DNA of 64,000 nt from [Clostridium] celerecrescens 18A (GTDB lineage Bacteria; Bacillota; Clostridia; Lachnospirales; Lachnospiraceae): the NCBI RefSeq assembly GCF_002797975.1, contig NZ_PGET01000001.1, positions 1,426,001 through 1,490,000 on the forward strand, in the 5' to 3' direction. Below are positions 26,490-34,429 of the stretch, in pieces. Under the pieces are notes generated by a model that saw nothing but the letters and a program-made list of their open reading frames with translations, ran no database searches and was not told the DNA's origin. Made by a program: the position numbers and the translations under genes. Each line of letters opens with the position of its first letter. Position 1 is the first letter of the stretch.

Positions 26490-27311
26490 TTAATAAGCAG
26501 CTTCCAGTTCTTTTAATTTGGCTGATAGGGACTTTGTATTCAGCTCAAAGATAAGACCTTCACTTTTAGGACTCTCCATTACCTGATTGATATAAGAACA
26601 GTGGCTTACCATGGGATCCTGATCCCTGCCTGCAATCGCATCAAGCTCTTCAACGGAAACGATCTCGTCAACTACGATTCCCCATCTGATGCCATCCAGT
26701 ATAAGAACCATCTCTTTGTAAATCGTTGAACGGAATAATTCCTTTGTCTGGTCCAAAAGGTGTAGTATGGTCGGCATGGATTCTTCCTTTACCCGTTTTA
26801 AAATTTTAAGGAGGCATTCCTCTCTCTGGCAGTTTTCGCAGTCCTTTTTGCAGCGGTCTGCTTCATCGGCAGCCAGATGAAGCCTTTCATGAGGCTCCTC
26901 TATTTTGCGCAGATGATTGGTGATGGTAAGGTTGTCAGTTTTAAAGCTGTCATACCATATTCCCAAAGCACACTGATGGGGATCTTTTGCCAGGTGGAAG
27001 GAGCCGCCTTCATCAATAAAACGTTCCAGTTCCTTTACCCAATTAATATGGTCCTGTTTTCTGGCATCAATCATATCTTCAAAATCCCTGCACTCATCGG
27101 AAATGGATTTTAGTCCAAAAGTAACCCGTAAGTCGAGCATTTGTATGACTTCGTCCCGGTATTTGAACATTCCGGTCACATTGGCCGGAGCAGCCGGTAT
27201 TGTGCTGTAGTTTGGCAGCTGTACAATGGTTGATATGTATTTACTGTTGATGCAATAGAGGGAACCGGCAATTTTAAATAAAATATACGGACATCTGATC
27301 TCTTTTTCCAT
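26490..27311 (-). CDS. CheW-like protein with inserted CZB zinc-binding domain
   Basis: A 273-residue protein. Residues 1-70 are the first part of a CheW fold (FKIAGSLYCINSKYISTIV; MFKYRDEVIQMLDLRVTFGL). Residues about 85-150 form a chemoreceptor zinc-binding (CZB) module: DHINWVKEL, CALGIWY and HERLH give the His/Cys/His/His metal set. A Cys cluster (CKKDCENCQREEC) follows. Residues about 195-273 return to CheW (EMVLILDGIRWGIVVDEIVSVEEL). CheW couples receptors to CheA; CZB senses zinc or oxidants. No chemotaxis genes are adjacent. It has its own consensus promoter. Confidence 0.85.
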   Translation of the reverse strand: MEKEIRCPYILFKIAGSLYCINSKYISTIVQLPNYSTIPAAPANVTGMFKYRDEVIQMLDLRVTFGLKSISDECRDFEDMIDARKQDHINWVKELERFIDEGGSFHLAKDPHQCALGIWYDSFKTDNLTITNHLRKIEEPHERLHLAADEADRCKKDCENCQREECLLKILKRVKEESMPTILHLLDQTKELFRSTIYKEMVLILDGIRWGIVVDEIVSVEELDAIAGRDQDPMVSHCSYINQVMESPKSEGLIFELNTKSLSAKLKELEAAY

Positions 27312-27352
27312 TTTCTGATAGTACCTTCCCTTTTTTTATTCTTGATATCTGT

Positions 27353-27381
27353 ATTATATAGCCTATTGCTACATAGTTCAA
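27353..27381 (-). promoter_or_regulatory. promoter of the CheW-CZB gene
   Basis: Minus strand TTGAAC (27381-27376), 17-base spacer, TATAAT (27358-27353). Confidence 0.75.
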
Positions 27382-27504
27382 CGTATTTTGAGGAAAATTA
27401 TATTTTAAAACTTAATGATTGGACTATGAATAAATGGAAATTCAGAGTATAATGGAAGGGAATATCTGATCGGGATAGCACATATTTATCAGGGAGGAAG
27501 GATC

Positions 27505-27738
27505 ATGGCAAAAGTAAGCTCTTTAAGCCGCAGCATCAATACGTTTTATGTGGAATGGAGTGCTCTCAATCACTACTTGTCATCCTATGAATGCGAGCGG
27601 AATGGAGTACCATACATCGGTTTTGGGGACCCTCGCGTCCAAAAACTGTGGAAGGGATTATCTGCTCAGGAGCGAAAAGAAGTCATGAAACGCCTGGGCA
27701 CGAAAAATGAAACAGAACTGCAGAATTATTTTACCTGA
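27505..27738 (+). CDS. hypothetical protein, 77 aa
   Basis: A small soluble protein with a Trp/Tyr/Leu-rich middle (WSALNHYLSSYECERNG), GFGDPRVQKLWKGLS and a helical end. I do not recognise the family. GGGAGGAAGG precedes the ATG, and a TATAAT lies at 27448-27453 without a clear -35. It ends 32 bases before the 5' nuclease gene and may share its transcript. Confidence 0.65.
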   Translation: MAKVSSLSRSINTFYVEWSALNHYLSSYECERNGVPYIGFGDPRVQKLWKGLSAQERKEVMKRLGTKNETELQNYFT

Positions 27739-27770
27739 TTTTACTAAGATTTTGAGAAATGGAGAAATAC

Positions 27771-28847
27771 ATGTCTGAAAGAAAATTTGTAGTCGTTGAC
27801 GGTTCTTCTATGCTGTCGACCTGTTATTATGCGGTTTTACCAAGGGAGATCATGTTTGCAAAGTCAGAGGAGGAGAAACAGAAGCACTATGATAGGATCC
27901 TTCATGCAAAGGATGGCACTTATACCAACGCCATTTTCGGTATGCTTAAGATGGTGGTCTCCCTGATGAAAAAGCAGCAGCCGGATCACATAGCCTTTGT
28001 ATTTGACAAAACAAGGGATACATTTCGCAGAGAGCTGTACCCGGATTATAAGGGGACCCGGGGAGTGACGCCGGAGCCGTTAAAAAGCCAGTTCGTCCTG
28101 ATGGAAGAGATCTTAAAAGACGTGGGCTTTCAGGTTCTTTTAAGTGAACAGTATGAAGCTGATGATTATGCCGGAAGCCTGGTTATGAAATTCCGGGAGG
28201 AGATTTCCATGATTCTTCTGACTAAGGACCACGATTATCTCCAGCTGGTAAATGATGAATACAATGTCCGTGCGTGGATGGTTCAGTCACGGCAGGAGAA
28301 AGCGGACGAACTGTACAAAAAATATTATTCTTTTTACAGTGTAAAGAAAGATGAGGTCAACCTTCCTGAAAAGGTTTTTGAATATACCTCTGATACGGTG
28401 CTGAATGAAGAGGGTGTCCGGCCGGAGCAGATCGCTGATTTAAAGGGAATCCAGGGAGATCCTTCTGATAATATCCCTGGAGTAAAGGGGGTCAGCAGTG
28501 CGGCGGCTCCGCTTCTTCGGGAATACGGCACAGTGGAAGAGATATACCGTTCCATTCACGAGGCCGAGCCTGATAAAAAGAGCCTGAAAGCACTCCAGGA
28601 TTTCTGGAAAAATGAATTGGGGATTACCCGTTCTCCTTATAAAGCGATGACAAAGACCAGTGAAGAAGAATTGTGCGGGGAAAAGGCAGCCCTGCTTTCT
28701 AAAACACTGGCAACTATGAAAACGGATATTCCTATTGATATGGAGCTTGAGGATTTTTCTGCAAACGCCTATCAGGAGGAAAAAGTAAAAAAATGGCTTA
28801 AATCCCTTGATATAAAAGAAGCTTCCATATTTGGTACCGGTAAATAA
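27771..28847 (+). CDS. stand-alone 5'-3' exonuclease (FEN/PolI N-domain type)
   Basis: A 358-residue 5' nuclease equivalent to the N-terminal domain of DNA polymerase I, without polymerase. Metal-binding motifs are VVVDGSSML, FVFDKTRDTFRRELYPDYKGTR, EADDYAGSL and LTKDHDYLQL, and the helix-hairpin-helix is GIQGDPSDNIPGVKG. It should remove RNA primers or flaps. It is longer than the minimal domain, with an insertion near residues 30-45 (MFAKSEEEKQKHYDR) and another around 165-185. ATG 27771, behind GGAGAA, is preferred over 27759. Confidence 0.87.
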   Translation: MSERKFVVVDGSSMLSTCYYAVLPREIMFAKSEEEKQKHYDRILHAKDGTYTNAIFGMLKMVVSLMKKQQPDHIAFVFDKTRDTFRRELYPDYKGTRGVTPEPLKSQFVLMEEILKDVGFQVLLSEQYEADDYAGSLVMKFREEISMILLTKDHDYLQLVNDEYNVRAWMVQSRQEKADELYKKYYSFYSVKKDEVNLPEKVFEYTSDTVLNEEGVRPEQIADLKGIQGDPSDNIPGVKGVSSAAAPLLREYGTVEEIYRSIHEAEPDKKSLKALQDFWKNELGITRSPYKAMTKTSEEELCGEKAALLSKTLATMKTDIPIDMELEDFSANAYQEEKVKKWLKSLDIKEASIFGTGK

Positions 28848-28957
28848 TATTTTAAAAAGTATTTTTTCATCTTGCCTGGAGACACTCATACAGAGCGCCT
28901 TGATTTTGAGTCAAATATCAGGCTCTTTACTTAGTAGAAATAAAGGAGAAACAGATT

Positions 28958-30454
28958 ATGAGCAAATCTTATGAGGTTTTGTCCTCTTTATTGGAAAAGA
29001 CTATGGCACTTCAAACTTCCCTCGTTCTATTTGAATGGGATAATGAAACTCTTGCACCGGAAGGTGCCGGTTCCTACACTTCAAGGGTGATCGGTGCGCT
29101 CTCTGAGGAATATTACAGGGTTATGACAGGGGAAGACATGGGGAAAACCATTGCTGACTGCGAGGAAGATAAAAGTCTGTCCGATGTGGAACGGGCCATT
29201 GTCAAGGGAGCGAAGGAGGCCAGAGAAGAACTGGTATGTATTCCGTCAAATGAGTACCGGGAAAATGCCCAGCTCATCGCCGAGGCAGCCCGAATCTGGT
29301 CAAAGGCAAAAAAAGAGGAAGATTTTGATTCCTTTGCGCCGACACTTGAAAAAGTAATCGGATTTAAAAAGAAGTTTGCCTCTTACCGGAAGAAAGAAGG
29401 CCAGAAGCTTTATGATGTCATATTGGATGAGTTTGAAAAAGGATTTAATATGGAGCTTTTGGATGAGTTTTTCAGCCGGCTTAAAGAAGAAATAGTTCCC
29501 CTGTTAAAAGAGATCAAGGAGAATGGAAAAGCCATTGACGATTCTTTTTTATCAGGCGGGTATCCTGAGGAAAAACAAAGAGAAATGGCACACTATCTCG
29601 CTGAATATGTTGGCTTTGACTTTACAAAGGGCGTGCTTGCAGAAAGCGCCCATCCGTTTACGACAAATCTCCATAATCACGATGTGAGAATTACTACCAG
29701 TTATCGGGAGAAGATGGATAACGCCATGTTCTCTGTGATCCATGAAGCCGGTCATGGAATTTATGAACTTGGAATCAGTGACGAGATCACACAGACACCA
29801 GTAGGGCAGGGAACTTCCATGGGAATGCATGAATCCCAGTCCCGGTTTTTTGAGAATATCATCGGCCGCAGCCAGGCTTTCTGGACTCCTCTTTATGGAA
29901 AGCTTCAGGAACTCTATCCTGAACAATTAAAGGAAATCTCCATTGAGCAGTTTATGGATGCAGTTAATAAGGTGGAGCCAAGCTTTATCCGGACCGAGGC
30001 CGACGAACTTACCTATAATCTTCATATCATGATCCGTTATGAAATTGAGAAAATGATCATGGAAGAAGACGTGGACTTAAAGAAGCTTCCGGAAATCTGG
30101 GCAGATAAATATGAAGAATATCTTGGAGTACGCCCGGAAAATCCATCAGAGGGGATCCTGCAGGATATCCACTGGTCTCAGGGGCTGATCGGTTATTTCC
30201 CGTCTTATGCCCTGGGAAATGCTTTTGGAGCGCAGTTATATTATCATATGAGAAAAGAAATGGATTTTGACGAGCTTCTTGTAAGTGGAAAGCTTGATGT
30301 TATTAGAGATTATTTAAGAGAACATATCCACAAGTTTGGTAAGCTGAAAACCAGCCGTGAGATATTAAAAGATACTACTGGAGAAGATTTTACCCCGGAT
30401 TATTTCATTCAGTACCTGAAAGAAAAGTATTACAGCCTGTATGAGCTGTCATAA
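28958..30454 (+). CDS. M32 family metallocarboxypeptidase (Taq type)
   Basis: A 498-residue zinc carboxypeptidase. HEAGH at residues 262-266 binds zinc; further family marks are ITTSYREKMDNAMFSVIHE, MGMHESQSRFFENIIGRS (third zinc ligand) and IRTEADELTYNLHIMIRYE. The whole protein is helical and cytoplasmic; it trims C-terminal residues, usually not proline. AAAGGAG precedes the ATG. Length matches the family. Confidence 0.93.
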   Translation: MSKSYEVLSSLLEKTMALQTSLVLFEWDNETLAPEGAGSYTSRVIGALSEEYYRVMTGEDMGKTIADCEEDKSLSDVERAIVKGAKEAREELVCIPSNEYRENAQLIAEAARIWSKAKKEEDFDSFAPTLEKVIGFKKKFASYRKKEGQKLYDVILDEFEKGFNMELLDEFFSRLKEEIVPLLKEIKENGKAIDDSFLSGGYPEEKQREMAHYLAEYVGFDFTKGVLAESAHPFTTNLHNHDVRITTSYREKMDNAMFSVIHEAGHGIYELGISDEITQTPVGQGTSMGMHESQSRFFENIIGRSQAFWTPLYGKLQELYPEQLKEISIEQFMDAVNKVEPSFIRTEADELTYNLHIMIRYEIEKMIMEEDVDLKKLPEIWADKYEEYLGVRPENPSEGILQDIHWSQGLIGYFPSYALGNAFGAQLYYHMRKEMDFDELLVSGKLDVIRDYLREHIHKFGKLKTSREILKDTTGEDFTPDYFIQYLKEKYYSLYELS

Positions 30455-30533
30455 AGCTCTGGCTGGGATGGCAGGTCCTGCCCTGCTGAAATAAAAAGGG
30501 AACGCATAGTTCGCAGTTGAAAAGAGGATGAAT

Positions 30534-31463
30534 ATGGAAAATATCAAGAAAAGTGCATCAGAACTGATCGGCCATACACCCCTGGTAGAATTCTCCAATT
30601 ATGGAAAAAAGCACCATGTGACGGCTGCCATTCTAGCAAAGCTGGAATATTTTAATCCGGCAGGAAGTGTTAAGGACCGGGCGGCTCTCTATATGATTCA
30701 GGATGCAGAAACGTCCGGCATCTTAAAGCCTGGTGCCACGATCATAGAACCGACTTCCGGCAATACGGGCATCGGTATTGCGAGCATAGCTGCTATGAGA
30801 GGATATAAAGCGATTCTTACCATGCCGGAGACCATGAGCGTGGAACGGCGTAATCTTTTAAAGGCCTATGGCGCGGAAATTGTATTGACAGAAGGATCAA
30901 AGGGGATGTCTGGCGCCATTGCAAAGGCGAAGGAACTGCAAACAGAAATAACCGGTTCCATTATTCTGGGACAGTTTGATAATCCGTCCAATTCCAGGGC
31001 TCATTACGAAACAACCGGCCCGGAAATATGGGAAGATACCGATGGAACGATCGATGTTCTTATCGCTGGTGTGGGAACCGGAGGTACCATTACCGGAGCA
31101 GGAGAATATTTAAAAAGCAAAAATCCTGAGATAAAGGTGATAGCAGTAGAACCTGCCGCCTCGCCGGTTCTTTCCGGCGGAAATCCTGGACCTCATGGAA
31201 TTCAGGGAATCGGAGCCGGATTTATCCCTTTGATCTTAAATACTGATGTTTACGATGAAATCATACCGGTGGAAAATGGAGATGCATACGAGACGGGAAA
31301 GGAAATCGCGCAAACAGAAGGGATTTTAGTGGGAATTTCCTCCTCTGCAGCCGTATGGGCAGCCAGAGAAGTTGCGAAACGTCCGGAATATGCGGGAAAA
31401 AGGATTGTTGTAATTCTTCCCGATACTGGGGACAGATACTTATCCACACCTTTGTTTACCTGA
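30534..31463 (+). CDS. cysK: cysteine synthase (O-acetylserine sulfhydrylase)
   Basis: A 309-residue PLP enzyme. Lys47 in PAGSVKDRAAL holds PLP; TSGNTG at about residues 74-79 binds substrate; GTGGTITGAG binds the PLP phosphate. It makes cysteine from O-acetylserine and sulfide. The start is ATG 30534, six bases after AGAGG; the in-frame ATG at 30528 overlaps that site. No cysE is next to it, so it is a single-gene unit ended by a bidirectional terminator. Confidence 0.94.
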   Translation: MENIKKSASELIGHTPLVEFSNYGKKHHVTAAILAKLEYFNPAGSVKDRAALYMIQDAETSGILKPGATIIEPTSGNTGIGIASIAAMRGYKAILTMPETMSVERRNLLKAYGAEIVLTEGSKGMSGAIAKAKELQTEITGSIILGQFDNPSNSRAHYETTGPEIWEDTDGTIDVLIAGVGTGGTITGAGEYLKSKNPEIKVIAVEPAASPVLSGGNPGPHGIQGIGAGFIPLILNTDVYDEIIPVENGDAYETGKEIAQTEGILVGISSSAAVWAAREVAKRPEYAGKRIVVILPDTGDRYLSTPLFT

Positions 31464-31483
31464 ACAATAAAAATGTAAATATG

Positions 31484-31523
31484 AAAAACCAGGGATGCAT
31501 TTTCTGCAAGCCCTGGTTTTTCA
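31484..31523. terminator. bidirectional terminator between cysK and yihY
   Basis: AAAAACCAGGG (31484-31494) pairs with CCCTGGTTTTT (31511-31521); the A and T tails serve both convergent genes. Confidence 0.85.
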
Positions 31524-32360
31524 TTAAGAGCGCATATGCTCCTTCCAATTTAAAGAATAATAGTAATTGATTTCAGCACCATAAAACAGGATGCAGATAC
31601 AGGCATAAATCCACAGCATTAACAGCACAATGGCTGTAAGGCTTCCGTACATGACCGAGTAATTGCCGAAATTATTAAAATAAATGGAAAACGCAAAAGA
31701 AGAAGCGATCCATCCCAAGGTACAAAATGCTGCTCCGGGCAGTTGGCTTAAAAAATGCTGCTTTTTTTCCGGAACATAAGTATAAAGGACAGCAAAGCAG
31801 ATCGTCAGCATGAAAACGAGCATGGTACGAAATGTAAGAACATACTGGGTGATCTCGGCCAGCAGCGGAAAGTGGTGGTTCATAAAGCTCTGAATGGTAC
31901 CTCCAAGGACCAACAGAACAAGGGTCAGGAGACAGATAATCATAAAAATGATGGTATAGCCGACGCAGATGATCCTGGTCACGATATAGTTTCGCTTTTT
32001 CTCCTGGCCAAATACCCGGTTAAGGCCCCGTTCAATGCTGAGCATCCCCTTGGAAGCAGACCAAATGGCAGCCACTGCGGTAGCGGAAAGGACAGCTACC
32101 GGAGAATTCGTATAAAGGTCATCGATAACAGATACGATTAAGCTGTTCATTTCCAGTGTACTTGGGATGATCGTAATCATAAGCTGGAGCAAATTGGCTT
32201 TCGTAATGGATGGGATGAGCTGTATCAAAGCCAGTAAAAGCATCATAAAGGGAAATGCTGCTATAATGGTGAAGAAGGAGGCCTGGGCTGCATATACAGT
32301 CATTTCATCCCTGCTGTATTTGTCATAGATTTGTTTACAGCGCAATAAGAATCGAATCAT
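31524..32360 (-). CDS. YihY/BrkB family inner-membrane protein
   Basis: A 278-residue membrane protein with about six helices. Family marks are YAAQASFFTIIAAFPFMMLLLALI at the first helix and AIWSASKGMLSIERGLNRVFG. The family was once called ribonuclease BN, which was an error; its actual role is unknown. ATG 32360 has AAAAGGAG six bases upstream, so the seven residues before it in the open frame are not used. Confidence 0.88.
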   Translation of the reverse strand: MIRFLLRCKQIYDKYSRDEMTVYAAQASFFTIIAAFPFMMLLLALIQLIPSITKANLLQLMITIIPSTLEMNSLIVSVIDDLYTNSPVAVLSATAVAAIWSASKGMLSIERGLNRVFGQEKKRNYIVTRIICVGYTIIFMIICLLTLVLLVLGGTIQSFMNHHFPLLAEITQYVLTFRTMLVFMLTICFAVLYTYVPEKKQHFLSQLPGAAFCTLGWIASSFAFSIYFNNFGNYSVMYGSLTAIVLLMLWIYACICILFYGAEINYYYSLNWKEHMRS

Positions 32361-32465
32361 AATATCTCCTTTTCCTGCCATAATTTCTTCGCTAGTATTA
32401 GCATATTATCATGGAACAAAAAAAATATCAAGGCATTCTGCCTGCAGGTGGAAATACGTACATGA

Positions 32466-32494
32466 TTGACAGATCCTGCCATAAATCATAAAAT
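32466..32494 (+). promoter_or_regulatory. promoter of the radical SAM gene
   Basis: TTGACA (32466-32471), 17-base spacer, TAAAAT (32489-32494). Confidence 0.75.
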
Positions 32495-32541
32495 AAAACC
32501 AACGAGTATCAGGCTGGCAGTGAAGAAAGGAACAAAAACGA

Positions 32542-33432
32542 ATGGAGAATATTCCTGCAAAGACCATAGTGACCAGAACAAAAGGCTCTCAGTGGTTCGG
32601 TATTGACTATAATATGAATATCTATAAAGGGTGCTGCCATGGCTGCATTTATTGTGACAGCCGTTCAGACTGTTACCGGATCGATAATTTTGATTCGGTG
32701 CGTGTCAAGGAAGATGCCCTTCGGATCATCCGGGATGATTTAAGGCGTAAGGTGAAAACCGGCATTGTTGGGACAGGAGCTATGAGTGACCCCTACAATC
32801 CTTTTGAACAGGAGCTTGAATTAACGCGGCACGCCCTTGAGCTTATTGATGTATACGGCTTTGGGGCAGCAGTGGCTACAAAAAGTGCCCTTCTTAAGCG
32901 GGACATTGATATTTTAAAAGGAATCATGGAGCATTCCCCTGTCCTGTGTAAGGTAACGGTCACCACCACAGATGACGATCTGGCAAAAAAAATCGAACCA
33001 CATGTATCCAGTCCCTCGGAGCGCCTGGCTTTGGTTGAGGCATTAAGGAAGAACGGAATATTTACGGGAATCTTATTGATGCCGGTTCTTCCGTTTCTGG
33101 AGGATAACGAGGATAATATCCTTTCGATCGTAAAAGCCGCCCATGAAGCCGGAGCCAGCTTCATTTATCCGGCTTTTGGTGTGACTTTACGCAATAATCA
33201 AAGAGAATGGTATTTTGACCGCCTAAAAGAGCTGTTCCCCCAACAGGATTTGGTGTCGGAATATATCAGGCGGTATGGCAACAGTTATCAATGTACAAGC
33301 CCGGGAGCCAGAAAGTTATGGCAGGTATTTTCCCGTGAGTGCGAGCGGAATGGCATATTATACCGGATGAAAGACATCATTCATGGGTATAAAAAGAATT
33401 ACGAAGTGACCCAGTTAAGTCTTTTTGATTAG
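32542..33432 (+). CDS. SPL family radical SAM protein with clamp-binding tail
   Basis: A 296-residue radical SAM protein. The cluster motif is C31-x3-C35-x2-C38 (CCHGCIYC), with GTGAMSDPYNPFEQ downstream as in spore photoproduct lyase-like proteins of the Rv2578c type. The protein ends TQLSLFD; QLSLF at 291-295 is a perfect match to the bacterial sliding-clamp binding motif (QL-S/D-LF). A DNA-related reaction is thus likely, but no product is known. Its stop overlaps the convergent LysR gene by four bases. Confidence 0.85.
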   Translation: MENIPAKTIVTRTKGSQWFGIDYNMNIYKGCCHGCIYCDSRSDCYRIDNFDSVRVKEDALRIIRDDLRRKVKTGIVGTGAMSDPYNPFEQELELTRHALELIDVYGFGAAVATKSALLKRDIDILKGIMEHSPVLCKVTVTTTDDDLAKKIEPHVSSPSERLALVEALRKNGIFTGILLMPVLPFLEDNEDNILSIVKAAHEAGASFIYPAFGVTLRNNQREWYFDRLKELFPQQDLVSEYIRRYGNSYQCTSPGARKLWQVFSRECERNGILYRMKDIIHGYKKNYEVTQLSLFD

Positions 33433-34316
33433 GAAAGGGACATCAGTTCTCCGAAATAGGAAACAAATTCTTTGGCTATGTTTGAAACATAGCCATTTTT
33501 TTTATACACGGCTGCCATTCTGGTAACAGTATCCGCAGAGTCGATCTCCCTGAATACGAGGTCCTTGTGTTCTCCTATTTTGCTGATGGATTCAGGCACC
33601 AGAGCGATTCCAAGTCCGATACTTGCCCATTGGAGACAGGTTCTGGCATCATCATTGCGGCAAAAAACATTGGGCATGATACCGCTGTTTTGGAAGGCCA
33701 GGGAGATGATGGAATCAAACCGGCGGTAATAGATCAAGGGCTTGCCGGAAAGGTCTGTCAGCCTGATTTTATTCTTAGGGACGCCTGAAAAAAAGGACGG
33801 GTTTCCAACCGCTATTAATGGCTCGTCTTTTCCGTACATGCATTCAAAGCCCTCTGCATTAAAAGGTGTCCTGATAATCGCGCATTCCACAATCCCGTTT
33901 TTCATCTTTTCCAGAAGCTCGTAGGTATTTCCTTCTGTGACCTCAAACCGGACCTTTGGATGGGTGCAGCAGTATATCTTTAAAAAATCGCGAAGCAGAT
34001 TGCCGGAAGAAGAGATAGTTCCCAGCTTTAAAATTCCTTTGGAAGCAGTTGGAAAATGATCGAGTTCTTCCACAATGGAGTCCATCATGGACAGGATGTC
34101 TTTGGCTCTGGAATAGAGAAAAGCACCTGCTTCCGTCAGTTCTGTTTTCCTGGAGCCACGTTCAAAAAGCTTTACTCCAAGCTCTTCTTCCAGCAAAAGG
34201 ATCTGCTTACTTAGAGGCGGCTGGGATAACCCCAGCTTTTTTGCTGCTGCTGTAAAGCCTCCGGTTTCTGCAATTGTGGTAAAATAATAAAGCTGCTTTG
34301 AATTAATTGGATTCAT
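33429..34316 (-). CDS. LysR family regulator
   Basis: A 295-residue LysR-type regulator: winged helix at residues 1-60 (YYFTTIAETGGFTAAAKKLG, LSQPPLSKQI, LGVKLFERGSR), then a LysR substrate-binding domain from about 90. It is divergent from the ABC exporter pair and shares a palindromic promoter with it, so it very likely controls both itself and that exporter. The inducer is unknown. Confidence 0.9.
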   Translation of the reverse strand: MNPINSKQLYYFTTIAETGGFTAAAKKLGLSQPPLSKQILLLEEELGVKLFERGSRKTELTEAGAFLYSRAKDILSMMDSIVEELDHFPTASKGILKLGTISSSGNLLRDFLKIYCCTHPKVRFEVTEGNTYELLEKMKNGIVECAIIRTPFNAEGFECMYGKDEPLIAVGNPSFFSGVPKNKIRLTDLSGKPLIYYRRFDSIISLAFQNSGIMPNVFCRNDDARTCLQWASIGLGIALVPESISKIGEHKDLVFREIDSADTVTRMAAVYKKNGYVSNIAKEFVSYFGELMSLS

Positions 34317-34344
34317 TGGGATATCCTCTATTTCATATTATGTA

Positions 34345-34379
34345 TTGTATTATTATACCAAAATGGTATAATGTTACAA
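34345..34379. promoter_or_regulatory. face-to-face overlapping promoters on a perfect palindrome
   Basis: ATTATACCA (34352-34360), AAA, TGGTATAAT (34364-34372) is a perfect 9-base inverted repeat. Each arm carries one -10: plus TATAAT 34367-34372 with TTGTAT at 34345-34350, and minus TATAAT 34357-34352 with TTGTAA at 34379-34374. Both spacers are 16 bases. The two promoters overlap and cannot be occupied together. Confidence 0.75.
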
Positions 34380-34429
34380 GGTATTATTCCAAAAATGTAT
34401 TTAATTTTTATAAGCGGAGGAATATTAGG

